Shown piece after piece: positions 7,788 to 15,931 of a DNA stretch of 64,000 bases. Origin of the DNA: Pirellulaceae bacterium. Its GTDB lineage: Bacteria > Planctomycetota > Planctomycetia > Pirellulales > Pirellulaceae. Location of the stretch: positions 174,334 to 238,333 of the forward strand of contig JAQWSU010000056.1 of the NCBI GenBank assembly GCA_029243025.1, written 5' to 3'. How positions within the stretch are numbered: position 1 is the stretch's first letter; each line of letters starts with the position of its first letter. The notes beneath the pieces are model-generated. The model ran no database searches. It saw nothing but the letters and a program-made list of their open reading frames with translations, and was not told the DNA's origin. A program made the translations under genes and the position numbers.

Positions 7788-8836
7788 ATGAGCCGCCATT
7801 CCCCTCAACGTGAAGCAACACGATCGATTCACCCAGTCCATAAGCTGGCAAGAATCGTTCTGCTGTTGGCAACGCTTACCGTCGCCTGCACAAGTTGGTT
7901 CTGCGTCGTCAACGACTGGCCGCTCGTGGATGCCATCTATATGACGGTCATTACACTCAGCACGGTTGGTTTCCGCGAAGTCCACCCGTTGACGACAGGT
8001 GACAAAGTCTTTGTGGTCTGTTTTTAATCATCGGTTTGGGTGTTTTCATGTACGGAGTTGTCGAGATTGGCGAATTGAGACAATGGTGGAGAAAGCGAAA
8101 TATGGGAAATGAGCTTAAGTCAATGCATAACCATTTCATTGTCTGTGGAGCAGGGCGCATGGGTCGGATGGTCTGTCAACACCTTGCCGAGCATAACGTT
8201 CCGTTTGTCGCCATCGATCGAGACGAAGAAGCGATCGATTACTGCCAACAACAAAATTGGACACTGATCGTTGGCGACGCCACCGAAGACAGCGCGCTCA
8301 AAGAGGCTGGTATTCAACATGCACATGAAATCGCCAGCGTCTTATCGACTGATGCCGACAACCTCTATGTGGTCATCTCCTCGCGTTTACTGAAAGAAAA
8401 CATACGAATCATTGCCCGCGCGAATGACGATAAGGCGGCAGAAAAAATGCAGCGAGCCTGAGCCAATCCGGTTGTCAGTCTGTACACAAGCGGTGCAACC
8501 AAAATGGCACAGCTGCTCACTAATCCAAACCTGGGTGATTTCTTCGAATTCGCAGGAGCGGGTGGGCTCAGATTTGATCTGGCGGACATTCGTGTTGTCG
8601 AGAATTTACCCTTAGTCGGCAAACGGCTCGACCAAACAGATCTCCGATCACGAGGGGGCATCATTGTGGGTATCCGAAAAGCAGATGGCTCGGTACTGAT
8701 CCCACCTCCGAGCACAACGGAAATTCAAACCGGAGACAACTTGTTTGCAATTGGCAACACGACGGCGATCGCCGAATTCACGCGTCACAGCCCGCTTACC
8801 GACCAAGAAGTTACTCAAGCAACGAAGAAAACCTGA
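7788..8836 (+). pseudogene. Two-TM potassium channel with RCK (TrkA) domains, broken by frameshift and stop
   Basis: The intact protein would be a Kch-like K+ channel. It has TM1 'ARIVLLLATLTVACTSWF', a pore loop with selectivity filter 'TVITLSTVGFREVHPL', and TM2 starting 'DKVFVVCF'. The reading then needs one extra T in the T-run at about 8023-8027 to continue 'LIIGLGVFMYGVVEIGEL'. The RCK_N Rossmann domain follows ('HFIVCGAGRMGRMVCQHL', 'GDATEDSALKEAGI'), then an in-frame TGA at 8459-8461 after 'KMQRA', then 'ANPVVSLYTSGATKMAQLL' and an RCK_C domain to 8836. Two independent lesions make a functional single polypeptide unlikely. A sequencing error at the T-run is possible but would not explain the TGA. 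Confidence 0.85.
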
Positions 8837-9234
8837 TACGCTCGGACGCCTGCCCGATAAAACGACTTCCTTTCACATTCCTGCGCAAATCTGACCGCGA
8901 CGGAGGGTTCAACCAACGGCGCCCGAGCGGAGCATTCCTCGCCGTCTTAAGGAGCCACGAGAGGCCCACGACACCGTCCGAATTACCCTCAGGAATTCGG
9001 CAACTGGGCAAATGCCGGACCGGTGGGCGTCGATCGGAGCCTAGCTCAAGGAGCGAACTGAAGCCCCAACCCGATTCCCCACACGAGACCATTCACAATT
9101 TGCCTCGACGCAGTGGTCGAGACGAACGAAATCAGCAGCTTTTGCCGCAGTCAGCTAAACAATACTCGACAGAGCAGATCGGTATGAGTAACATCACACG
9201 CTACCCCCTATCTATCCCGCCCGAGGAGCCAACC
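8837..9234. other. Intergenic region before the DUF3500 gene
   Basis: About 400 bp without a convincing gene. The open frames on either strand have no recognisable motif. The only structure noted is a short palindrome (CTCGAC/GTCGAG) near 9103-9120. The promoter of the DUF3500 gene probably lies in the last part. Confidence 0.4.
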
Positions 9235-10275
9235 ATGATTTGTCGATCGCGTTTCCCCCTTGCCCTATGCTGGATGACATTTTTTGTTGTTTGCAACACG
9301 AACCAAGTCGGCTTCGCTCATACGACTGCCGAAGAGATGACGTCGGCCGCTAATCGCTTCCTCGTATCGCTAACTCCCGAGCAACGCGAAAAGGTCGAAT
9401 ACAAATTCGAAGGAAAAGAGCGTACCAATTGGCAATTTATTCCGATGGAACGAACTGGCTTGGCTTTCAAAGAGATGAAACCACACCAACAACATCTGGC
9501 CATGGTCTTGATGCAAAGCGTTTTCAGTCACCGCGGGGCTTCCAAGGCACTGAACATCATGATGCTGGAACAGATTCTTCACGAAATGGAGAACCAAAGT
9601 CCAAAGCGAGATCCATCACTTTATCACTTCTACATTTTTGGAAAACCGTCAACCACCAAGACTTGGGGATGGCGTTTTGAGGGACATCACCTTTCCGTCA
9701 GCGTCACGATTGTCGACGGTCATCATGTCGTTGGCACCCCATCCTTTTACGGAGCAAATCCGGCAGTGGTCCGGCAGGGGCCGCATAAAGGCTTGCGAGT
9801 GTTGCACCAGGAAGAAGACCTTGGCCGCGAACTTGTCAAATCATTGGACGCCGAACAGAAGCAAATCGCCGTTTTTTCTGAAACGGCTCCTCCGGACGTA
9901 ATCAACGGACCGGGTCGTAAAGCCGCCGCGTTGGAGCCACAAGGACTTTCAGCAAAAAAAATGAACAAGGCACAACGACAAGTACTGATGAAAATCGTAC
10001 GAGAGTATGTGCAGAATTTACGCCCCGAATTGGCGAGAGAAGACATGAAGAAAATCCGCGAAGCGGGTACCGGAAAAATTCATTTCGCTTGGGCTGGCAA
10101 TCTTGAGCCCGGCAAAGGTCATTATTATCGAGTGCAAGGTCCAACCTTCGTAATGGAATACGATAACACGCAAAACGATGCCAATCACGTTCACTGTGTC
10201 TGGCGTGACCTGCAAAATGACTTTGGCGAAGATCTCCTGAAGAAACACTACGACGCAGTCAAACATACCAATTAG
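9235..10275 (+). CDS. DUF3500-family exported protein
   Basis: A 346-residue protein with a signal peptide (hydrophobic stretch 'LALCWMTFFVVC', cleavage probably after 'VGFA'). The mature part begins 'AANRFLVSLTPEQREKVEY' and continues with 'EGKERTNWQFIPMERTGL', 'LMQSVFSHRGASKALNIMM', 'KTWGWRFEGHHLSVSVTI' and, near the end, 'GKGHYYRVQGPTFVMEYDN' and 'NHVHCVWRDLQNDFGEDLL'. This pattern is that of DUF3500, a family of unknown biochemical role common in planctomycetes and other environmental bacteria. ATG 9235 is chosen because GAGGAG lies 7 nt upstream and the frame yields a proper signal peptide; the frame is open further upstream to 9100. It converges on a sulfatase gene. Confidence 0.88.
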   Translation: MICRSRFPLALCWMTFFVVCNTNQVGFAHTTAEEMTSAANRFLVSLTPEQREKVEYKFEGKERTNWQFIPMERTGLAFKEMKPHQQHLAMVLMQSVFSHRGASKALNIMMLEQILHEMENQSPKRDPSLYHFYIFGKPSTTKTWGWRFEGHHLSVSVTIVDGHHVVGTPSFYGANPAVVRQGPHKGLRVLHQEEDLGRELVKSLDAEQKQIAVFSETAPPDVINGPGRKAAALEPQGLSAKKMNKAQRQVLMKIVREYVQNLRPELAREDMKKIREAGTGKIHFAWAGNLEPGKGHYYRVQGPTFVMEYDNTQNDANHVHCVWRDLQNDFGEDLLKKHYDAVKHTN

Positions 10276-10352
10276 AGCAAAGCTGCGGCAATCACCGCCG
10301 AGTCTTCTAAGAACGGCTCGGTGGTATGGCCTCATTTCGACTGCACCAACAC

Positions 10353-11825
10353 CTAGCGGCGCAATTTGCGGTCATCCAACCGATCGCCCGCTGGCCGTCG
10401 CACTGGAAGATCCAGCGCATCGCGAGCCTCCAATTCATTGAACATCTTCCGCCGCATCTCGGCGATTTGTTGTTGATAGGCCGGAACTCGAATCAAATTA
10501 TGGCGTTCGTGGGGGTCGGTTTGCAGATCATAAAAACCGTTCTGATCCCAAACACCATGGTAGAAAATGTACTTATACCGATCGCTCCGCATGGCAAACA
10601 AAGTCGGCGTCGCAGGAAAGTTCCATTCCCAATGGTATTCGTAAAGCAGGTGATCGCGCCATTCAAGGGGCTGCCTCTTCAACAGCGGTGCAAACGATTT
10701 CCCATCGACATCTAAATTGGAATCAACGCCGGCAAAATCAAGAATAGTCGGCGCCAAATCGATATTCGCAACCATCTGATCAATTTGGGTTTGAGGCGGA
10801 ATCAAGCCTGGAGCCAAAGCCAACATAGGAATGCGAATTGAGGCCTCGAATGCATCACGTTTGTCGTAGAACCCGTGCTCTCCGAGAGCAAAGCCATTGT
10901 CACCCAGATAGATAACAAGCGTCTCTTTCGTCAAATCACGATCGTCGAGAAAGTTCAAAACTCGCCCAATATTCTGGTCGAGTCCGTGTACGGCAGCCGC
11001 ATAGTCCCGATAGAGTTGCGGCAAAGACGGAACAGGATCCTTGTCAAACGGTCCCGTCTGCATGTGGTCAATTCCATGAATGCTGTACCTTCGATCTCGC
11101 ACCCAGCGTGGCTGCGTCTGGTAGTTTTCCTCCGAATTGGCCATCGTTTCCGGCAAATCAATCTTTGCCTTCGCGTACCTTTCCTGATGACGAGGTGCGG
11201 GTTGGAACGGAAAGTGGACAGCCTTAAACGACAACATCAGGAAAAAGGGGGCCGATTGTTGCTGCATTTGCTTCAACCATTCAATCGCCTGATCGGTCAG
11301 CACGTCACTGTTGTATCCCTCAAATTGATTCCGCCTGCCGTTAATATTGAGCGTTGGGTTCATATAGACCCCCTGCCCTGGAAAACTGCACCAATGCTCA
11401 AATCCGGGCCGTGGCTTATCATGCTCGTGCCCCATATGCCATTTCCCCACAAAGCCAGTTCGGTAACCTGCAGCTTGTAGAAGTTCTGGAAAAAAACGTG
11501 TTCCTTCCGCTACGGGTCTTTGATTGTCGACCACTCGATGCTTGTGCATGAATTGCCCCGTCAAGATGGAAGCACGGCTCGGAGAACACAAGGAGGTCGT
11601 GACAAACGCGTTGCGTAAATGGGCTCCTTGAGCTGCCATCCGATCCAAATGGGGTGTTTCCAAGAATTCAGGAGCTTGCTCCATAAATCCAAGAAAATCG
11701 TATCGGTGATCATCGCTGAGTATCAGAATCACATTAGGATGCGTGGCCGCCGCCGCTGGCGATAACAAGACGTATCCAAGCACGAAGGTCATCCCCCACG
11801 CCCACAGCCGAAAGATCGAGCTCAT
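10353..11825 (-). CDS. Exported sulfatase (formylglycine type)
   Basis: A type I sulfatase with an N-terminal signal peptide ending at about 'SPAAAA'. The metal site begins 'NVILILSDDHRYDFLG'. The catalytic Cys, converted to formylglycine, is in 'CSPSRASILTG', a canonical C-x-P-S-R. 'GKWHMGHEHDKPRPGFEHW' and 'LGDNGFALGEHGFYDKRD' supply further active-site His, Lys, Asp and Asn residues. It hydrolyses sulfate esters outside the cytoplasm, presumably on polysaccharides, as expected in marine planctomycetes. ATG 11825 is chosen over the longer frame to 11951 because AAAGGA lies 7 nt upstream and the signal peptide starts there. The substrate cannot be deduced. The divergent neighbour is an NagA-like deacetylase. 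Confidence 0.93.
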   Translation of the reverse strand: MSSIFRLWAWGMTFVLGYVLLSPAAAATHPNVILILSDDHRYDFLGFMEQAPEFLETPHLDRMAAQGAHLRNAFVTTSLCSPSRASILTGQFMHKHRVVDNQRPVAEGTRFFPELLQAAGYRTGFVGKWHMGHEHDKPRPGFEHWCSFPGQGVYMNPTLNINGRRNQFEGYNSDVLTDQAIEWLKQMQQQSAPFFLMLSFKAVHFPFQPAPRHQERYAKAKIDLPETMANSEENYQTQPRWVRDRRYSIHGIDHMQTGPFDKDPVPSLPQLYRDYAAAVHGLDQNIGRVLNFLDDRDLTKETLVIYLGDNGFALGEHGFYDKRDAFEASIRIPMLALAPGLIPPQTQIDQMVANIDLAPTILDFAGVDSNLDVDGKSFAPLLKRQPLEWRDHLLYEYHWEWNFPATPTLFAMRSDRYKYIFYHGVWDQNGFYDLQTDPHERHNLIRVPAYQQQIAEMRRKMFNELEARDALDLPVRRPAGDRLDDRKLRR

Positions 11826-11972
11826 TTTTTTATCCTTTGTTGTCCAGAAGTCTCTACAGATTGTAATTGCTGCAAAGCAACTTTGCTGCGAGGCTGACAA
11901 ATGGCTGGAAGATTGGCACAATAGAGCATCTCCAACATATGCCCTGAGCATCGGCAGAAGGATTCCTTACGA

Positions 11973-12884
11973 ATGCAATATTTTGATCTTCAGGTAAATG
12001 GTTGCTACGGTGCCGATTTCAATGGTGACACCATAACGCTGGATGAGGTGGTCCTCGCTTGCAGTCGTCTGCGTGAGGATGGTGTGGAAGGCATCCTCGC
12101 AACCGTGATCACTGACGAAATTGAGGTGATGGTAAATCGCCTCAGCCAACTGGCTAACTTTCGCCGAAGTGAGTCAATCGTAGCCGAAATGATTCATGGC
12201 TTTCACATCGAGGGCCCTTTCTTAAACGAACAGCCAGGTTATATCGGGGCGCACCCAGCCACAGCTGCAAAAAGTGCCAATCTGGACGATGCGAAAAGAT
12301 TGCTTGAAGCGACGGATCACGAGACTTGCATTTTCACTTTGGCGCCCGAACGGGATCCAGAAATGAAAGTCACCCATTACCTCGCCGACCAAGGCATCAC
12401 GGTTGCTGCCGGGCATTGCAATCCAACATCCGATGAGCTTCGGGCGGGCATCGATGCGGGACTACGCATGTTCACGCATCTCGGCAACGGTTGTCCTTTA
12501 CACCTACATCGTCACGATAACATCATTCAACGCGCGCTGAGCTTTCACGATCAGCTCTGGATCGGATTCATTGCCGATGGCGTCCATGTCCCATTCACGG
12601 CCTTATCAAACTATCTGCGTACCGCGGGACTGGACCGCTGCTTCGTGGTAACCGACGCGATCTCGGCAGCCGGACTGGGGCCGGGCGAATTTCAACTCGG
12701 CGGACAAACGGTGATCGTTGACGAACAACTGGCGACCTGGGCACCCGATCATTCTCATTTGATGGGATCTGCCGGAACCATGCCAAACAGTGAAATCAAT
12801 CTGCGACGAGATCTCGAGCTGAACGAGACGGCGATTTCTCAGCTGCTGTGGGAGAACCCTCGCCGTGCCATTGGCCTTACTTAG
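11973..12884 (+). CDS. nagA: N-acetylglucosamine-6-phosphate deacetylase, core-only form
   Basis: NagA removes the acetyl group of GlcNAc-6-phosphate in amino-sugar catabolism. The TIM-barrel starts at once with 'YFDLQVNGCYGADFNGD'. Motifs follow: 'HIEGPFL' (metal-ligand Glu), 'AAGHCNPT' (His), 'THLGNGCP' (His; most NagA have THLFNAM), and 'VVTDAISAAGL' (catalytic Asp). At 303 residues it is roughly 80 shorter than typical NagA. It lacks the N-terminal beta-sandwich strands and ends at 'NPRRAIGL' without the usual 'G-x-L-x-x-G-x-x-A-D' tail. The barrel motifs are intact, so it is probably active. It lies between two sulfatases on the opposite strand and overlaps the second by 8 bp, consistent with use of sulfated amino sugars. 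Confidence 0.85.
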   Translation: MQYFDLQVNGCYGADFNGDTITLDEVVLACSRLREDGVEGILATVITDEIEVMVNRLSQLANFRRSESIVAEMIHGFHIEGPFLNEQPGYIGAHPATAAKSANLDDAKRLLEATDHETCIFTLAPERDPEMKVTHYLADQGITVAAGHCNPTSDELRAGIDAGLRMFTHLGNGCPLHLHRHDNIIQRALSFHDQLWIGFIADGVHVPFTALSNYLRTAGLDRCFVVTDAISAAGLGPGEFQLGGQTVIVDEQLATWAPDHSHLMGSAGTMPNSEINLRRDLELNETAISQLLWENPRRAIGLT

Positions 12885-14307
12885 GAGTTGAAACGACAGG
12901 CTTCTCCTCGCCAATCGGTCGCCTCTCATTTTTCAGTCGCGAGTTATGAGCCTGAAGGGCGGCCTCCATCTTTGCAACCTGCTTCGGATGCTCAGCGGCC
13001 AGATTGTGCAATTCACTGACATCCTGCCGCAAATCAAACAACTGAGGAAATCGGATGCCACCTTTCGATTTCACTCGGCCTTTGCCCCGCGTGCGTAGTT
13101 TCCATTTGCCCATTCTCACCGCGTCTTGGCGATAAAAATAGGCTTCGTGTGGACTCTCGGCACCTTCGCGGGCTTCGATGAGGTCAACGATACTGTGCCC
13201 GTCAATGATCTGTTGATGCCCATCCGTCACCAGAGACTGTTGCAGATCGACCCCCGCTAATTCCGCAAATGTTGGCAACAAATCAATCGTCCCAGCAACT
13301 TCATTGCACAACGTTCCTGCGGGTACGTGGCCCGGCCATCGAACAATACAGGGCACACGCATCCCGCCCTCATAAGTTGTGAACTTCCCGTCACGTAATG
13401 GCAACGCAGATCCACTGTTAATCCCGGTTGAAAGCCAGGGACCATTATCTGACGTAAACCAAATGAGGGTGTCTTTGTCCAGTTTTAAACGCTTTAACAA
13501 ATCCATGATCTGACCAACCGAATCGTCAATCTCCTCGATCACATCGCCGTAGATACCGCGTTCCGTATTCTTGCCGAGAAATTTATCCGACGCGAACAGA
13601 GGAATGTGAGGCATCGTATGCGGGAGATACAAGAAGAAGGGTCTGTCTTGATTCGCTCGTACAAACTTCAACGCTTCCTCCGTGTAGCGTTGGGTCAATG
13701 TTGTCTGGTCTGCGGGATACTCGACAATCTGCTCGTCGCGCATCAAAGGCACCCAATTCTTTTTCGGTTTTTCTATTTGAGCAGACTCACTCGTCACCCC
13801 TTGACGAAATTCTGCATTCACAGCGAAATCTGCTTCCCGATCAAGCTTCATATCATTGCTGTAGGGAATGCCGAAATAGGAATCAAACCCTTGACGAGTG
13901 GGTAAAAATGCAGGTCGATGCCCCAGATGCCATTTACCAATACAAGCGGTTGCGTAACCCTGCTGCCGAAGCAACTCAGCAACCGTAATCTCTTTCGGAT
14001 TCAATCCCTGACGATGACGAGGAAAAAAGACACCCGTGACACTGACCCGATCGCAATAACATCCGGTCATTAATGCGGCTCGGGACGCAGAACAAACAGG
14101 AGAAGCGACATAGAAGTCCGTCAACTTCATTCCTTCCGCAGCCATGCGGTCGAGATGAGGAGTTTGAATATCCGGAGATCCAAAACAACCCACGTCTTGA
14201 TAGCCTTGGTCATCCGTAAAGATCAACACAATGTTGGGCGGACGCCCAGCCAACGAATTGGAAGTTCCTACTAACAGTGCAATCAACAAGATAATTGTCC
14301 TTAACAT
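12877..14307 (-). CDS. Exported arylsulfatase A-like sulfatase
   Basis: A second type I sulfatase, 476 residues, with signal peptide 'TIILLIALLVGTSNSLAG'. The Asp pair is in 'NIVLIFTDDQGYQDVGCFG'. The modification motif is 'CSASRAALMTG', that is C-x-A-S-R, accepted by formylglycine-generating enzymes. 'ACIGKWHLGHRPAFLPTR' and 'WFTSDNGPWLS' complete the active site, and 'GFDSYFGIPYSNDM' is typical of arylsulfatase A. ATG 14307 is preferred to the longer frame (to 14433) because the signal peptide begins there. It shares only family-level similarity with the 10353-11825 sulfatase, so it probably has a different substrate. It converges with and overlaps nagA by 8 bp. Confidence 0.93.
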   Translation of the reverse strand: MLRTIILLIALLVGTSNSLAGRPPNIVLIFTDDQGYQDVGCFGSPDIQTPHLDRMAAEGMKLTDFYVASPVCSASRAALMTGCYCDRVSVTGVFFPRHRQGLNPKEITVAELLRQQGYATACIGKWHLGHRPAFLPTRQGFDSYFGIPYSNDMKLDREADFAVNAEFRQGVTSESAQIEKPKKNWVPLMRDEQIVEYPADQTTLTQRYTEEALKFVRANQDRPFFLYLPHTMPHIPLFASDKFLGKNTERGIYGDVIEEIDDSVGQIMDLLKRLKLDKDTLIWFTSDNGPWLSTGINSGSALPLRDGKFTTYEGGMRVPCIVRWPGHVPAGTLCNEVAGTIDLLPTFAELAGVDLQQSLVTDGHQQIIDGHSIVDLIEAREGAESPHEAYFYRQDAVRMGKWKLRTRGKGRVKSKGGIRFPQLFDLRQDVSELHNLAAEHPKQVAKMEAALQAHNSRLKNERRPIGEEKPVVSTPK

Positions 14308-14770
14308 GAATCCAACCACTTCGATCAAACGCCTTTTGATGCAGGGACGAGCGAGAGATTCGCAGACCCTGATACTGCGAGTCATTCCCACGGCGGGCGA
14401 ATCCCCAACAACAACGGCGAACTGTTGTTTCATCGAGTACGTCCAGACTGCCTTGGCTGTCGACTCTCACTCGCTCTCAATGCGACCGCTCCGTATTCTT
14501 ACCAAAAAAACAGGATAATTATCTAGCATCTGTCTTCAACCGAAACTAGGATGCCAAGAAAGTGTCACTCCTACTAAAGGAATCAGTCGCAACTCTCCGA
14601 TGCTAATTGATGAATGAATCAAATAGACGGAAGACAGCGATTAATGATCACCTATGTGCAAAGTCGATTGGGGCAACGACAAAAAAGTTTGACAAATCAT
14701 CCTAAAGTGAAGGCACCGCCTCACGATGTCACTTTCTTGATAGCAGACCATCATCAGGCAAGGTTTTGCA
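14308..14770. other. Intergenic region upstream of the amidohydrolase
   Basis: About 460 bp, visibly AT-richer than its surroundings in the 14500-14700 part, between divergent sulfatase and amidohydrolase genes. It has no gene I can support. A 10-bp inverted pair, CAAGAAAGTG at 14555-14564 and its complement at 14730-14739, brackets the AT-rich part. A TTGACA hexamer sits in 'AGTTTGACAAATC' near 14690 without a good -10 partner. Confidence 0.4.
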
Positions 14771-15928
14771 ATGTCCACTTCGAGCTATTTCAAACAGATC
14801 CGCGAAAAGGCTGCGGCGTTGGGTGGATTTTTCAACGCCCATCTACATCTAGATCGTTCCGGAACGCATGATGCGACAAAGCGGATGTTACAAAAGGTGG
14901 GACGTAGTCGAGAAAATTCGTCACTCTCACTGTCAGCAAAACACGCGCTGATCCCATCGATTCATGCGAGTGAATGCTACAGCCCACAGTCACTCATGAA
15001 CCGAGGGCGCGCTTACCTCGAAGAATTGATCGATAGCGGAACAACCCGCGCAGACACTCTCGTCGATGTGACGTTGGACAATGTCGCCTTGGTGGGTCTG
15101 GAGGTCTATCTTTCGCTCAAAAACGAATATCAAGCAGATATCGATCTTCGCGTGGCCGCTTATTCGCCACTTGGCTTCAAGGATTCGGAACCGGGAAGAT
15201 GGAAACTGCTAGAAGAAGCAGCCCAACTTGCTGATTTCATCGCAGGCTTACCCGAACGAGATGATCACGAAAATTATCCCGACCACATCGGCTTTGAAGA
15301 ATCATGCCGTCGAATGTTCGAATTGAGTTTTCAATTAGGCAAGCCTCTGCATTTGCATGTTGATCAAAAAAACTTATCGTCAGAGAACGGTGCAGAGCGA
15401 GCCTTGAGTGTGATGACGACAATGAACAATCTGCCCTCATTCGCTAAGGGGCAAGATGCGCTAATCTGGTTTGTCCATATGATTTCGTCCGCATCCTACG
15501 AAGAATCACGCTTTGCTCGACTTTTGAGCAATCTGGCGAGTCATCATGTGGGTGTCATCTGCTGCCCGTCAGCAGCTATCAGTATGCGACAACATCGCCC
15601 CCGATTGACACCCACCCATAATTCGATCGCCCGCGTTTTAGATTTGCTGGCAACGGGAATACCCGTCCGCATCGGGTCTGACAATATCTGTGACATTACC
15701 TCACCCGCCGGTACCACGGATTTGGTTGACGAGCTATTCGTGCTTTGTAACACGATTCGTTTTTACGACATTGAAATCCTGTCCAAATTGGCTGCCGGGA
15801 TTTCCTTGAGTCACACGGAGCAGATACAAATCAAGACTCACCTGGAAAACGATCACGAAGAAACACTCCAAGCGCTCGCGCAAGAGAGAGAATCAACCTT
15901 CCAACCACGGATCTTCAAAACAGCTTGA
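14771..15928 (+). CDS. Amidohydrolase-superfamily deaminase (cytosine/adenosine deaminase-like)
   Basis: A 385-residue TIM-barrel metal-dependent hydrolase. Metal-ligand motifs are visible: 'GFFNAHLHLDRSG' (H-x-H after strand 1), 'KPLHLHVDQ' (strand 5 His), 'IWFVHMISS' (strand 6 His) and 'RIGSDNICD' (strand 8 Asp). The layout H-x-H-x-D with 'H-x-D-Q' resembles the cytosine deaminase group more than dihydroorotase or urease. The physiological substrate is unknown. It ends 3 nt before the adenylation-carrier-hydrolase gene and is almost certainly in one transcript with it, so its substrate may be an amide or amidine linked to the chemistry of that enzyme. A strand-7 'VGVICCPSAAISM' precedes the last ligand. 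Confidence 0.75.
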   Translation: MSTSSYFKQIREKAAALGGFFNAHLHLDRSGTHDATKRMLQKVGRSRENSSLSLSAKHALIPSIHASECYSPQSLMNRGRAYLEELIDSGTTRADTLVDVTLDNVALVGLEVYLSLKNEYQADIDLRVAAYSPLGFKDSEPGRWKLLEEAAQLADFIAGLPERDDHENYPDHIGFEESCRRMFELSFQLGKPLHLHVDQKNLSSENGAERALSVMTTMNNLPSFAKGQDALIWFVHMISSASYEESRFARLLSNLASHHVGVICCPSAAISMRQHRPRLTPTHNSIARVLDLLATGIPVRIGSDNICDITSPAGTTDLVDELFVLCNTIRFYDIEILSKLAAGISLSHTEQIQIKTHLENDHEETLQALAQERESTFQPRIFKTA

Positions 15929-15931
15929 GCC

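Noticed and set aside
8459..8461. In-frame TGA taken as evidence for TGA recoding or selenocysteine
   Set aside because: Genes such as hslV and pabB end with TGA at their normal termini and TGG is the normal Trp codon; no selenocysteine machinery or SECIS-like context is apparent.
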